Assembly: GCA_038503035.1 (NCBI GenBank)
Contig: JAVSML010021649.1
Span: 316,271 to 380,270, forward strand
DNA length: 64,000 bases
Source of the DNA: Crocodylus rhombifer
Lineage: Eukaryota > Chordata > Crocodylia > Crocodylidae
Direction: 5' to 3'
Of this stretch, positions 1 through 11,573 are shown piece after piece (position 1 is the first letter of the stretch; each line of letters opens with the position of its first letter). The position numbers and the translations under genes are program-made. The notes below the pieces were generated by a model, which was not told where the DNA came from, did not search any database, and saw nothing but the letters and a program-made list of their open reading frames with translations.

Positions 1-1112
1 TTTCTTCAAATATGTAGGAAGTCGAAAGAAAAAATAAGTCCAACATTGGACCCCTGCAGAATCAAATGGGGCAGCTGACAACTGACACCCAGGAAAAAAA
101 CTAATCTCCCCAGTGATTACTTGGCATCAGTTTTTCACCAGCCCAAGGGGATCATCTTGTCTGACAGGACATATGCCTACATTTGGCAAAGAACTTGTGA
201 GGGAACACCTTGAGAAGCTGGACATCCATAAGTCAGCAGACCCTGATGAAATGCACCCAAGAGTGCTAAAAGAGTTGGCTGACATCTTAGCTTGACCACT
301 GGTGTGAATATAGAGAACTTGTGGTGCTTGGGTGAGGTTCCTGAAGACTAGAAGAGGGCCAATGTGGTACCTACCTTCAAGAAAGGAAGGAAGGAAGGAA
401 GGAAGAACCATGGAACTACAGGCTAATCAGGTTGACCTCAATCCCTGAGAAGGTCTTCGAGAAAATTATCAAAGAATCCATCAATAACAGGCTGATAAAA
501 GGTTCCATTCTGAGAGATGGCCAACATGGCTTTGTTATGGATAGATCATGCCTAACCAAACTCATCTCCTTCTATGACCAGGTGACACATTACCTGGGCA
601 AGGGGGAGAGGTTGATGTAACTTACTTGGATTTCAAAAAAGCCTTTGCCTTGGTATCACCAATGCCCTTATGGCAAAATTGGGGAACTGCAGCCTTGACA
701 ACCTCGTGGTCTGATGGCTGGGGAACTGGCTCTGTGGTCAGACCCAGAGAATGATAGTTGATGGAACCAAGTCAACATGGTGCATGATGACTGGTAGCAT
801 CCCTCAGGGTTCAGTAATCAGACCACTACTCTTTAATATTTTCATTAACAATTTGGATTCAGGTGTCAGAAGTGGACTGGCTAAGTTTGCAGATGACACC
901 AAACTATGGGGAAGCATGGTTACACTGGAGGATAACCTAAGGATTCAGGCCAACTTGAACACGCTTGCAAGGTTGGCGGATATAAACCTGATAACCTTCA
1001 ATATAGAGAAATGCAAGGTATTCCACCTCTGGAGAAAGAACCCACACCATACCTATAGGCTCGGCAGTGCTTCACTCACTAGCACTGTGTCCAAAAGAGA
1101 CTGGGGGGTCAT
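1..1112 (+). mobile_element. CR1 retrotransposon, left part (reverse transcriptase), split by a later insertion
   Basis: This is a CR1 non-LTR retrotransposon in plus orientation, cut by the window edge. Frame-shifted pieces match CR1 ORF2: a linker before the RT (near 180-295), an RT segment with QHGFVMDRSCLTKLISFYDQV (near 505-580), and the RT core at 751-1112 with PQGSV and the catalytic box FADDTKLWG. Stops and frame changes make it non-functional. The element continues at 2902 after an interrupting CR1. It closely resembles the 10774-15671 copy and can be aligned to it throughout. Confidence 0.9.
370..405 (+). repeat. GGAA microsatellite
   Basis: A short GGAA/AAGG tetranucleotide run inside the CR1 RT linker (AAGAAAGGAAGGAAGGAAGG and onward). 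It replaces the AAGAAAGGGAGG motif of other copies and has probably expanded from it, adding to the frame disruption. Confidence 0.8.
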
Positions 1113-2901
1113 AGTTTCATAGTTAGTAGGGTCGGAAGGGACCTGAGCAGATCATCAAGTCCGACCCCCTGCCATGTCAGGAAAGAGTACTAGCCTCCTA
1201 GCCTCATCTACCCTCCTCTTAAAGACCCCCAGGGTAGAAGCCAGCACCACTTCTCTTGGAAGTTGGTTCCAGATCCTAGCCACCCTGACCGTGAAGTAGC
1301 GTCTCCTGATATCTAGCTTAAATCTACCTCTGCCAGTTTGTGACCATTATTCCTAGTCACTCCTGGTGGTGCTTGGGGGAACAAGGACTCCCCCAATGCC
1401 TGCTGGTCCCCTCTGACTAGTTTGTAACAGGCCACTAGATTCCCCTCCAGCCTTCTCTTGTGGAGGCTGAACAGGTTCAGGTCCCGTAGCCTCTCCTCAT
1501 AGGGCCTGCCCTGTTGTCCCCTGATCATACAAGTGGCCTCCTCTGGACCCTCTCCATGCTGTCGACATCCCTCTTGAAGTGCTGCTCCCAGAACTGGACA
1601 CAGTACTCCAGCTGTGGCCTGACCAGTGCCTCATAGAGGGGGAGGATCACCTCCCTGGACCTGGTTGAGATGCATCTGTGGATGCATGACAAAGTGCGGT
1701 TGGCCTTCCTGACTGAGTCCCCTCATGTTCATGTTGGCATCAGTGATGACTCCAAGATCCTTTTCTCCCTCTGTACTGACAAGAAGGGATTTCCCCAGCC
1801 TGTAGGTATGGTGCTGGTTCTTCATCCCCAGGTGCATCACTTTGCACTTGTCGGTGTTGAATCCTATCCTATTCTCATCCGCCCACCCCTGTAACCTGTC
1901 TAGGTCAGATTGCAGCCTATTCCTCCCTTCTAGTGTGCCCACGTCCCCCCACATCTTAGTGTCATCAGCAAATTTGAACAGGTTGCTTTTTACCCCCTCG
2001 TCCAAGTCGCTGATGAAGATGTTGAACAGTGCGGGGCCGAGGACTGAGCCCCGGGAACCCCACTGCCCACATCCCTCCAGGTTGAAAATGACCCATCCAC
2101 CACCACTCTCTGGGTGCAGCCCTCCAGACAGTTGGCGACCCATTTGACTGTATAGGTGTCGACACCACAGTCCCCCAATTTCTTAATGAGAGCCAGGTGA
2201 GAGACAGTGTCAAAGGCCTTCCTGAAGTCCAGGAAGACTATGTCCACTGCTACCTCTGCACCTAAGGATTTGGAGACCTGGTCATAGAAGGCCACCAGGT
2301 TGGTCTGACAGGACCTGCCTCTAATGAACTCATGGGGTTGCCCCTAAGCATAATCTCCCCACCTGGCCCCTTGCGGACATGTGCCAGAATAATTCTCTCA
2401 AAAAGCTTAGCCAGGATCGAGGTAAGACTAACTGGCCTCTAGTTTCCCGGGTCCTCCTTCCTCCCCTTTTTGAAAATGGGAACCACATTGGCCCTCTTCC
2501 AGTCCTCTGGCACCACACCAGAACACCACAAGTGCTCATAAAGCCATGCCAGGGGTCCTGCAATGACCTCAGCTAATTCTCTCAGTACTCTAGGGTGGAG
2601 ATTGTCCCAACCAGCTGACTTGAATACATCCAGTCCCTCCAGAAGTTCCCTAACTAGTTCTTCACTAACCCTTGGCCTAGGTGTGGCTCCCTTAGGGTCT
2701 AAGGGGGGTCCAGAGGTGGGGTGGCTGTTCTGGTCCCTGCTTAGGAAAATGGAGGCAAAGAAATCATTAAATATGTAAACTTTGTCATCTGGTGTGACGA
2801 CCAAATTTCCTAGCTTGTCCTGCAGGGGCTCCGAGTTACCCGGAACCTTCTTTTTGCCCCCTATGTATTTAAAAAAGGACTTCTTGTTGTCCTTTTTTAA
2901 A
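1113..2901 (-). mobile_element. CR1 retrotransposon inserted into another CR1, 5'-truncated
   Basis: This is a minus-strand CR1 whose 3' end is at 1113 (TTTCATAGTTAGTAGGGTCGG) and whose truncated 5' end is near 2895. Frame-shifted ORF2 fragments include FADDTKMWGDVGTLEG (about 1965-1925) and a palm segment with VDIVFLDFRKAFDTVSH (about 2250-2195). A linker follows with ELVRELLEGLDVFKSAG near 2650. GGTCAT occurs at 1107-1112 and again at 2902-2907, where the interrupted CR1 resumes, so it is read as the target-site duplication. It is the same subfamily as the copies at 42599 and 59769. Confidence 0.92.
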
Positions 2902-3506
2902 GGTCATGATTGACCACAAGATGAATATGAACCCACAATGTGATGCTGCAGCCGGCAAAGCAAATAAAACCCTGGCTTGCATCCTCCCGCTTTACTCAGC
3001 CTTGGTAAGGTTGCAGCTGGAGTACAGCATCCAATTCTAGGCTCTACACTTTAAAAAGGATGTGGAAAAGCTCTAGAGAGTCCAAAGGAGAGCCACATGC
3101 ATGATCAGAGGCTGAGAGGCCTGGGACTCTTCAGCTTGGAAAAGTGTAGGCCCCGAGGGAATTGGTGGCAGCCTATAAGTATATTATGGGTGTATATCAG
3201 GATCTGGGAGAACATCTGTTTACCAGGGCTCCCCTAGGGAAGACAATATCCAGCAGCCGCAAACTACTGGAAGACCGTTTTAGACTGGACATAAAGAAAA
3301 ATGTCATTATCATATGAGTCTCCAAAGTCTGTAATAGACTGCCCCCAGAAGTGGTGTAAATTCTGGACACATTCAGGTTGCATTTGCATGCCTATCTTGC
3401 TGGGGTTATCTTACTGCAGCTGACTTCCTGCTCTTTGGGCTGGCTGGACCTGATGATCTTGCAAGGTCCTTTCCAGCCCTGTCTATGAAATCTATGAAAC
3501 AAGAAG
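2902..3506 (+). mobile_element. CR1 retrotransposon, right part (RT thumb and 3' end)
   Basis: This is the continuation of the copy at 1-1112. It resumes at GGTCATGATTGACCACAAG, equivalent to about 14995 in the intact copy, and runs through the thumb/C-terminal region with several stops. It ends in the CR1 tail CCTTTCCAGCCCTGTCTATG with the repeat ATGAAATCTATGAAAC. Coding capacity is lost. Confidence 0.88.
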
Positions 3507-4131
3507 CAATCTGGACTTCCAGTTTGAAAGGCACTAAGGGGCTTGTAACCTCACTCCTGACCAGCAAATACAGAGAGCAGTGATATTATTCTGTGCCTGA
3601 ATAGACTCTTCCAAGCCACTTGGTGTACTATTACTATCCTTTACAACTAGAGGAAGGCCAGTGTGCGTTTAAGATCAAATGTGGGAACTACAAAGAAATG
3701 ATGCAGCTCTCAACCCCAAGGGAATTCTTTCCTCCATCTTATGTTTTAAGTCATTGATGCCTGTGGCAGCAAAGTATGGAGACTCAGTACAGTATTAGAT
3801 TACCAGTTTCATCCTGCAAGATGCAACATGCATCATTCTAATCATTAGTCTAGACAAAATTAAATCACTGACTATAACTATTAAGTATCCTCCAGATCCA
3901 CATTATGACCAGATCAGTATTTTAACCCATCTGGTCGTGATATTGCATAGATGATTGTTGTCTGATTCTTGGGAATCATCATAGGTACTATCTCAGGGTA
4001 ATATATAGTAATATTCATTGTTGTGTTTTCCACCCTTTAGTTGCCCTCTAAGTTGGAGGTTTTGTAATATCTAATTTCTGAATGACACTACAGATCTACA
4101 AAACCCTGATTATCAGTTTTGTTGCATAATA
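3507..4131. other. No gene or repeat recognised
   Basis: AT-moderate sequence between the CR1 tail and the Tigger-like element. I see no conserved open frame and no terminal-repeat structure. Confidence 0.5.
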
Positions 4132-5231
4132 CAGGCAGTCCTCAGACTTGCGACACAATTGGTCCCTGAAAACTGCTTTGTAAGTCAAAAGGTCTCCCGC
4201 AGTGAGGGAGGGATTGGGTTTGGGGCTTGGGCTGGGGCTGGGACAGGAGCTTCCCAGCCAGGGCAAGGGTGTCCAGAACACAGGTACAGCTTGCTCTAGG
4301 TGGGCACGGCAACACTGGGAGTTGGGGCTATGCCCTGCTGCCACTCGCCCAGCCAGAGTGGTGGGGGGAGGCAGTGGAGGCACTGCACTGCCTTGGACAA
4401 CTGGCATGCAGCGGCAGGAGCTGCTCCAACCTCCCTGAACCTCCCAGATGAGCCATGGCTTTACCCCACCCCATCCCAGCAGGGTGAACAGTGACAGCAG
4501 CAGGGCATGGCAGGGGTGTGTGCCCCAGATCTGTGTAAGGTGGCTGAGGCCAGGGCTGCACTGAACTGTGCTCCAGGTGGGTGGTGGGGGCTATGGGGAA
4601 TTTTAGGTTGGCTGCAGCCCCCGCATAGCCCCTGCTCCACTGCACATGCCCCTGCCATTCCCTGTTGACATTTGCCCAGCCAGGGCAGGGCAGGGTGGGT
4701 TGAAGCCACAGCTAATTTGGGAGGCCAGGGTGGCTCCTGCTGCTGTGTGCTGCTTGTCTGAGGCAGTGCCATGCCTCCACCCTGCACTCCCATGCCACAG
4801 CTAAGCAAGTGATGGGAGGACAGAGCCCCCTTTCCTAGCACCTTCCTCCTGGAGCACAGCCCAGTGCAGCCCTGGCCTTGCCTGCCCTGTGCAGAGCTGG
4901 GCCACATGCCCCCCCCAGCCCCATGCCCTCCTGGACTGGTGACGTACAGCAGCGGGAGCTGCCCCCACCCCTCCCTGCACCCCCTCACCCCAGCTGGGCA
5001 GCCCTTGTCTCAGCCCCAGCTTCAATCCCTCCCTCACTGCAGGGGCATTAATCTGCCCCCCCAATGCCCCTCCCCTTCCCCCCCACCACAACAGACCTAC
5101 CAGTTGGACACAGCTGTGTCCAACATCATAAATGTGCAATATGCATCAGAACTTTGATACAGGGTGTCAATTTACAAATGTCATAAATGCCTTTCACCAT
5201 AATCAAAAAGTCGTAAGTCAAGGAATGCCTG
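4132..5231. mobile_element. Non-autonomous Tigger-like (Tc1/mariner) DNA transposon
   Basis: The ends are inverted: CAGGCAGTCCTCAGACTTG at the left, and the right end reads CAGGCATTCCTTGACTTACG in reverse complement. The repeats extend for about 25 bases with a few mismatches. TA flanks both ends (4130-4131 and 5232-5233), the duplication typical of Tc1/mariner elements. The 'GACTTACGAC' terminal motif resembles Tigger-type MITEs known from vertebrates. The interior is strikingly G+C-rich and low-complexity and has no transposase, so open frames in it are compositional artefacts. Confidence 0.82.
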
Positions 5232-6289
5232 TATCAGTGAAATATAAGTGCTGAGGGAGGCTACTGAGCAGTAGCCTGGTGCTTGGATCCTGCTTTTTTT
5301 TCAAATGTTCCATGTTAACTGTCAGGACAAGATCATTAATTAAAACATATGTAGCTGATACCAGCAATTGCTTCCCTCAGCATTGGTTTAGCTTCCTTGG
5401 CTCTTTTGGTATGGCTGTATTAGAGTGACAAACTAATGAATTACAAAGCAGGTTTATCAAAGAATGCTGCTACATTATTGGCAATGATGTGGTGATAATG
5501 AGGTGCTTGCCTCAGTGGCACAGAACACCGTGAGAGCCAATAGGAGTTTAGCCTGATTAGTTGTGTCTGAGATCATTCTGTGAAGGCCTTATTCGAAATC
5601 AGTTATCCTCCAGCTTCCTGGAGTCAAGACACCCCTTGGAAAATGCTATTTTTGAATTTTCACTCTATTTTTACTACAAAAAAGTAAAAAAAAAAAAAGT
5701 ACAAAAAAAGTAGAGCAATTCTTCTGTTGCAAAGAACTCAGAAAGACCTCAGGTCAGAATGCTCTAATGCTAAGGATTCCTATTTAATACCTCTGGGTTT
5801 ATCTTGTGAATCATGTTTGCATGCCTCACAATGCTAGTATTGTGAGACACCTTTCGGTATCCTTGAATAAATTTCAACGCACCTCAGGTCCCATGGAACC
5901 ATGATTGAGACTCACCATTCTAGATCTTGAATTCTTCTTGATATTCTTATGTCTATTTCACTTTCTCTGTGTCTATCCTTTTTGCTTGACCTTTAAGGCA
6001 TAACTTGGAAAACAAATGGCACTTTCATGTGTCAGCACTATTACATCTATAAAAATATGACTCTAAATTTCCCCTCTCGTTTTAGGGGAGCACAGGATTC
6101 TCCTTCATGTCTTCTCCTGAAGGGAAACTAGGCTCTCTAAATCACTCATCGGGTAAATAGGCCCTTTGGCAAACTGTCCTGGTTAGAATAATTACATTGA
6201 CTTCTGTGGTCACTTTTGCTGAAGAAAGAGTTTCCAGCATCAGAGATCTGGTGCTCAGCGTGGCTGTGTATTGAAATCAATTTCTGCAG
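5232..6289. other. No gene recognised; A-rich run
   Basis: Contains an A-rich stretch near 5670-5715. The segment near 5900-5930 faintly resembles the end of an old hAT element (reverse complement reads GAGTCTCAATCATGG), but I could not find a convincing partner end. Confidence 0.4.
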
Positions 6290-6860
6290 TTTCCCCAAGA
6301 AGAGCTGTAGGGTTCTGGAGGTCCCTTGATCCAACCCCTTATTCAAGGCAGGATCATTGTTGCCTAAGCCACTCCAAACAAATGCTTGCCTCACCACAAC
6401 CTCTCTAGGTAATCTGTTCCAGTGCCTAACCACTCTCCTAGTTAGTTCTTCCTAATTACAAATCTGTATTCCCCGTGTTGCAATTTAAGCCCGTTACATC
6501 GTGCCCTAGTCTCTATGGACTAATAATACTTGATAGCCATCTTTATAATGATCCTTTTAATATTTGAAGACTTATTAAATCCTCTCTTAGGTATTACAAA
6601 TCTGTTGTTTGATTACATGCTCCCATGTCATCCCATGTATTGAAGTTAGATGACTGGCTTGTAATTCCTTGGCTCCTCTTTTATCTCTTTTTAAAAGACT
6701 GTTGCTGTATCTTTCCAGTCCCTTTCCAGTCTTCGGGAGCCTCACCTGAGCTTCTGGGCTATGCCCTCAGCAGTTAAAATTCCTGCAGTGAAGAGTTTAT
6801 GACAGTATTGGGTTAATTTCTCATTTGCAATTATTCATGAAGCAAGTTCAATAAATAACT
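6290..6860 (-). mobile_element. Ancient CR1 fragment
   Basis: A minus-strand peptide MVRHWNRLPREVV (near 6433-6395) matches the conserved C-terminal motif of CR1 ORF2, seen at 53000 as VVKHWNRLPREVVELPS. Sequence at 6650-6760 resembles the RT linker of the CR1 at 54050-54170. Divergence is high and the segment in between is shortened, so this is an old copy. Confidence 0.65.
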
Positions 6861-6945
6861 CTTGCTGTCTTGGTTATTCCCCAGCAGTTTTTATTGAGCC
6901 CTGGATATTCAGCTTCAACACTAAGCTCTCAGTTGGGCCTAGCAG

Positions 6946-6972
6946 GTGCAGGTGCAGGTGCAGGTGCAGGCT
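6946..6972 (+). repeat. GCAGGT hexanucleotide repeat
   Basis: About four to five copies of GCAGGT or GTGCAG in tandem, forming a minor simple repeat. Confidence 0.8.
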
Positions 6973-9900
6973 TGTGCTGGAGGGGCATGGGGTTGCATAG
7001 TGCCTCACAGAGCTTTCATGTTTGCTGGGGGCTGCATCTGTGGAACTTACCACTAGGATAGTACAACAGCTCCCTTTCTCTGTGTGTGATCAGCAAAGAG
7101 GGCAGGGGTCATGGCCTTTTCTTTTGGTGTAGCCTAAGCATTTGATAACTTTAACAGTCTAATTTTCAGAGTTGTTCCTTTCTGTCTGACTGTGCAAATG
7201 CACTATCCTTATACTCAGGGAAGAGATGACCTCAGGCAATGCCCAGCAGCTCCACAAGGTGTGAAAGGGATAAAAGGCTTGCGTCTCTTGGCCACTTATG
7301 CACAGATGCTGTGGCCAAATACAATCTGATCAGAAGCCATTTGGACAGTAGGTGGCGGAGGGTGAACTGGATGAACAGTCACTAAGATCACCAGATTTCA
7401 TTAAGATTAAAACAATCTGTGGCTTGGAGGGGAAAGGAAGTAACCTGTAAGATTTCCATAGATACCAGAAGCTGAAATTCCATCCGAACAGGTGAACTGT
7501 TCTTTTATTGCTCTTATGAGCCCATTGCACTTTGCAGAGATTCTGAGTCATTCCAGGGTGTCATGTTTCCTGCAGGATAATGTGTGGGCCGCTAGTGATG
7601 ACTCAGTTCTAGTGAATTTGCTAGATCTTGCTGATGGCACCAACCACCCATGCTTTTCCTTAGAGCTCTATTGTCAGAACCCCCATAGGTGAATCAGTAC
7701 CTTCTTTGCAAAGGGCCCCAGGTCATGTAATCGTTCCTTGAGGCACAGGAAAGGCCTTTGTCTTTCTAACCTTGGTGTCTAAGAGAAGTTATTTTCAATG
7801 AGGAGGCTGGGGGAATTGTTGCTATATCCTAACTTGTGCACAAGAAGGTGGTTTAAAGGACTTTTCTTGGTAAATGGTGAAGACAATGAATCATTACGCT
7901 GGGTGAGAAAATAGCTCCTTCCTAGACCATTAAAGTAGAAGGTTAGCAATCAGTGCAGCTTTGAGCTGTAGATTTGCCATGTTTCATACAGGGTTTGGCT
8001 AGGAAAAGGTTTCCAGGTTCTTCCATGATGAACAGCAGGTCCCTCAGGAGCAGTGCTAGGTGACAAAGACCTAGAATGAAGGGTGCACACATGGTAAACT
8101 ATGGTGGAGGGTTAACATGCTCTAGGATTCATCATTTCTGAGTCCATATTTCTTTTTGTAACTTTGGGTTCATCATTCTCTATTTCTTATGCAACGTCAA
8201 ACACTTACTATGAGTGACCCCAAGGTAATGTCCCTTAGGGCTACAATGAGTGAAGCTTCTCACAGTACAGCCCACTGGGGAAATGTGATTCCAAAGGCAC
8301 AGCAGGGGGATGGAGAGGTGGGAGTGGAGGAGAGGGTCAGAATTTTGTCCTCTCCAGCTCTCCTTTCTCTGGGTACCATCCTTTCCCACTTGGCTGGCAC
8401 AGCAGATGGGAGCACAACAGCACCTCCTTTCCTCCTCCACTGCAAGCTCCCTCTTATGACAGTCGCCTTCTGTTACCAACTCCTGGATCTAATTCTGGCC
8501 TCCATTTCCCTCAGTACTACTGAGGTTTTGTATCCAGCACTACACAGTGCGGCTCTCACTGTTATCGCAGTAGAGAGCCAGGAATAGAAAGAGATACCAT
8601 GAATACATGAGCCAGTTTTCTAGGGGTTGAAGTCCACATTTATATAAAAAATTATGTTGTCTTGTTTATTAAAGGCAGATACTGTCCCTAGCTTTTTTCA
8701 CCAAAATTGGCCTTCTTTTGGAATTTTTTTCTTTCTTTTTTCCCCTGTAACATATTTATCAGTTTCAGTTATGCTGACCCCATACATTCATAAATCCTGA
8801 GTCAGGCTCCAGAAATCATGAGACAGTTATTTAAAGCCAGTAAAAAAAACCCAAACCAACCCAAGACAATACTGGCTTTTTTACTTTTGCTTGCTGCTTC
8901 ATGAGCTGTTTCCATTTTTATTTTTAGAAAAAATCAGTATCTAATCCATGTCATTGCTTGAAAGTCTCTCCTGATCATGTAATTCCAGAAGATGGAACTT
9001 TAAACAAAATCATGAGATTTGGCAACACAGATATTTCATTACAACTGTAACAATTATTTTAAAAATTGCAAAAAATAAAAAAGGTCAGTTACAAACTCCT
9101 CAAAATGGGAGCTATTTTAAAAATGTGTTAATTTAAAGTTTTTTAAACCAAGTGTTGAGACTGGACAGAAAACAAAATAAAGGGGGGAGAAAGGGAAACG
9201 AAGAAGATAATGAAAACACAGGTTAAAGAAGGGGAGAAGGTATCCAAGGAAAAGAAAGAAGAAGATGCTGACCTGACAGTGAAGGAAAAAGAAGCAGCAT
9301 TCATCCCACCACACAAACATGAGACAAAACAAAAGAGATTGGAAAATATGGAAGAAAAGATCAAAGGAAAACCTGAAATAAAGCGGGTGAGCATTAAGTG
9401 CCATGGCATTTAGGTATGTTCAGAAGAATTTATTACGGGTAGAAATATTGGTGCTCTGCTGAGCTGCCCAGCCAGTGGGGTAGGACAGATTGTAGGCTAC
9501 AACAGGAATTCATCAGGGATGGCACAATGCCTTACTCCAAGCCACCTGGGCTGAGACTTTGCTTTTGAACATTCAGCAGTATTCCCCTGGCTGGTGCCAT
9601 TTGGTGCAGGCCCAGACTCAGGCCCTCTGGTATGTCTTCTAGGCTCATTTTAATTGTCCCCACTAGCCCTATTCCATCCAGTCTCTGTTCACATGCAGTT
9701 CCCCTTCCCTTATCCATCTACACCAGCAGTAGGTTAAGGCAGCGGTGATGAAATCCTGACCCCACAAGGTAAGGAGCTGTTAGTAAGCAGCAGATGTTGT
9801 AGCATACTGCTGTTTTTTGCTGGTCACAGCCCCCTGAACTCCAGTGGCCTTCTGCTGTGGAACCTACCTAGGATAATACAGAGTAGCACCCAGCAAGTGA

Positions 9901-10298
9901 GGAGCCATGGGCAGCTGGCAGAGCCAGGTGTTTGCTTTGTGCTTGGTGCAGGTCTCTCCTGCCCTTAAGGCAAGGCCTGTAGGTGGCACCCCTCATGCAG
10001 AAGGGATGGAGGGGAGAAAGGCTTGCATTCCTTTGCTCGCTCAAGCCCACTTTATGTCCCTGAATGCCTCTGTTGATTTCATTCCCTGGCACTGGACTTT
10101 TGATCAGGTTCACTGTGAGGGGCAGCTGGTCTGGAAGCCTAGCACTGGATTAACGCTAAGGCCTATTCATGGGCACAGTGCTTTCTGGATGTTGAATACA
10201 CCTTTGTTCAAGCAGCTGGGATCCACTGAAATTGACCATTATATGGGAACCCTCCTGGCATCTCAAGCCTACTGCATGCAATTAGTTGGGCAACTCTT
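6973..10298. other. Intergenic sequence without recognised gene
   Basis: No open frame here looks conserved. A purine-rich tract at 9180-9380 gives a Lys/Glu-rich frame (9210-9413) that is low complexity with no recognisable domain. GTCCCTAGCTT near 8685 resembles one end of the element at 10299, but no matching partner was seen. Confidence 0.45.
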
Positions 10299-10773
10299 AG
10301 GCTAGGGACAGACATTCAAAAAGCCTGAGCCTGAATTGATTAAATCTTTGCAGGTTAGTCTAACCTGGCTAACTGAACCAGTTTGTAACCAAACAGACAT
10401 TCTCTCTGGACTGAGGAAATTCAGGCACATGCCTGCAGTGGTTCAGGCTAGAAGCTGGGGGATGCTTGAGCAGCCCTCCCTTCCCTTGGGCAGTGCTGAG
10501 CTGAGGGAAGGCATGGCCAGGCCCTGGCAGGAGACTTTGAGGTCTGCCTGCATGGTCCAAGGCTTTTCCCCACTGGCTGCTCAAGGGGTGGGAGTGTTGC
10601 TAGACCCCAAACCCCCTGCTAGCACTCTGAGGCAAGGGAGGAGAGAGGGTACAGTGCATGCAGCTCTTGATGATACAGAGCTTTTTAATCTCCCTGCCCT
10701 GTTTCTTTATACTGTCTGTAGCAAATTGACAGGCCAGCAAGACAGCAGGAGGATGACAACAGTGTTTACCAGT
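10299..10773. mobile_element. Non-autonomous DNA transposon, left part (split by CR1)
   Basis: It begins AGGCTAGGGACAGACATT. The reverse complement of 16285-16302 is AGGCTAGGGACAGATATT, a 17 of 18 match. The two ends bracket the near-complete CR1, so together they look like one element of about 1.1 kb interrupted by that CR1. The superfamily is uncertain: the short ends fit hAT, but the flanking 8-mers CTCTTAGG and CCTTGAGG match at only five of eight positions. No transposase is present. Confidence 0.6.
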
Positions 10774-11436
10774 TAGGCTCCGGAGCGGCGAGAGACACGT
10801 GGGTGAAAGCCCGCTGCACTCCCGCTTCCCCCAAAACCCCCCCAAAATCCCCCAGCAGCCGCGGAACAACCTGCCGACCCCCAGCACAGCCGGAGGTAAG
10901 CGGGCTCGTGGTGGGAAGGGGTTAACTCCTCACTTGCTGGGAGGAGGCCGCTGCCTGGTGCCCGGCTGGGTCAAGCCCCCGCCCAGGCCCCTACTTGGCC
11001 CAGCCCCCCAAGGAGAGGGAAGAGAAGGAGGGGGTACTCACCAATCCCCCTCCTGTAGGGCAGGGCCCCCCAAATCCCGGGCAGGGTCCCCCTGGCTTGA
11101 GAAACCAGCGTCCCCCGATGCCAGGCCCACTGCGCATGCGCGTAGTTTAAAAGGGTCCGCCAAACAGGGGGAAAAAAAAACAAAACACACTCAGGTAGGC
11201 TCTGGAGCGGTGAGAGACACGCGGGTAAAGCCCGCTGTGCCCCCGCTCCCCCGAAGCCCCCCAGACACCCCCTCAGCAGCTGCCAAGCCCCCTGCCAACC
11301 CCCAGCACAGCCGGAGGTAAGTGGGCTCATGGTGGGAAGGGGTTAACTCCTAGCTTGCTGGGAGGAGGCCGCTGCCTGGTGCCCAGCCAGGTCAAACCCC
11401 CGCCCAGGCCCCTACTTGGCCCAGCCCCCCAGGGAG
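10774..11436 (+). repeat. Tandem 5' UTR units of the CR1 element
   Basis: The sequence starting TAGGCTCCGGAGCGGCGAGA at 10774 recurs at 11196 as TAGGCTCTGGAGCGGTGAGA, a period of about 422. Homology runs about 240 bases in each unit, through GGGAAGGGGTTAACTCC and CCCCTACTTGGCCCAGCCCC. Unit 1 carries a further ~180 bases before unit 2 begins. The layout resembles promoter monomers described for mammalian L1, but promoter function here is inferred. Confidence 0.85.
11131..11142 (+). promoter_or_regulatory. NRF1-type palindromic site in CR1 5' UTR unit 1
   Basis: TGCGCATGCGCG matches the NRF1 consensus YGCGCAYGCGCR exactly. It lies about 65 bases before the second 5' UTR unit, with a TTTAAAAG motif just downstream. 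It may help drive CR1 transcription, but occupancy is not shown. Confidence 0.45.
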
Positions 11437-11573
11437 CCCCGCGAACAGGCTGCGCAAACAGGCGCTCAAGTTAGCGCGGAGTTCGCACAGGGGAGGGTGC
11501 GGGAGGGCACGAGACCCTGCCTGCGACCCCCCCATCCATAGCCAGCCCCAGCCATAGCCAGCCTACCAGAGGC

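Noticed and set aside
4202..5157. Several overlapping open frames on both strands
   Set aside because: They fall inside the G+C-rich core of the Tigger-like element and reflect scarcity of stop codons, not coding.
5580..5930. Old hAT remnant
   Set aside because: Only one end resembles a hAT terminus, and no paired end or duplication could be shown.
9210..9413. Lys/Glu-rich 67-residue open frame
   Set aside because: It lies in a purine-rich low-complexity tract, has no domain or splice context, and such tracts often stay open by composition alone.
10799..11320. 173-residue proline-rich frame
   Set aside because: It lies in the CR1 5' UTR units and crosses the unit boundary. The open frame follows from G+C-rich composition, and ORF1 begins downstream.
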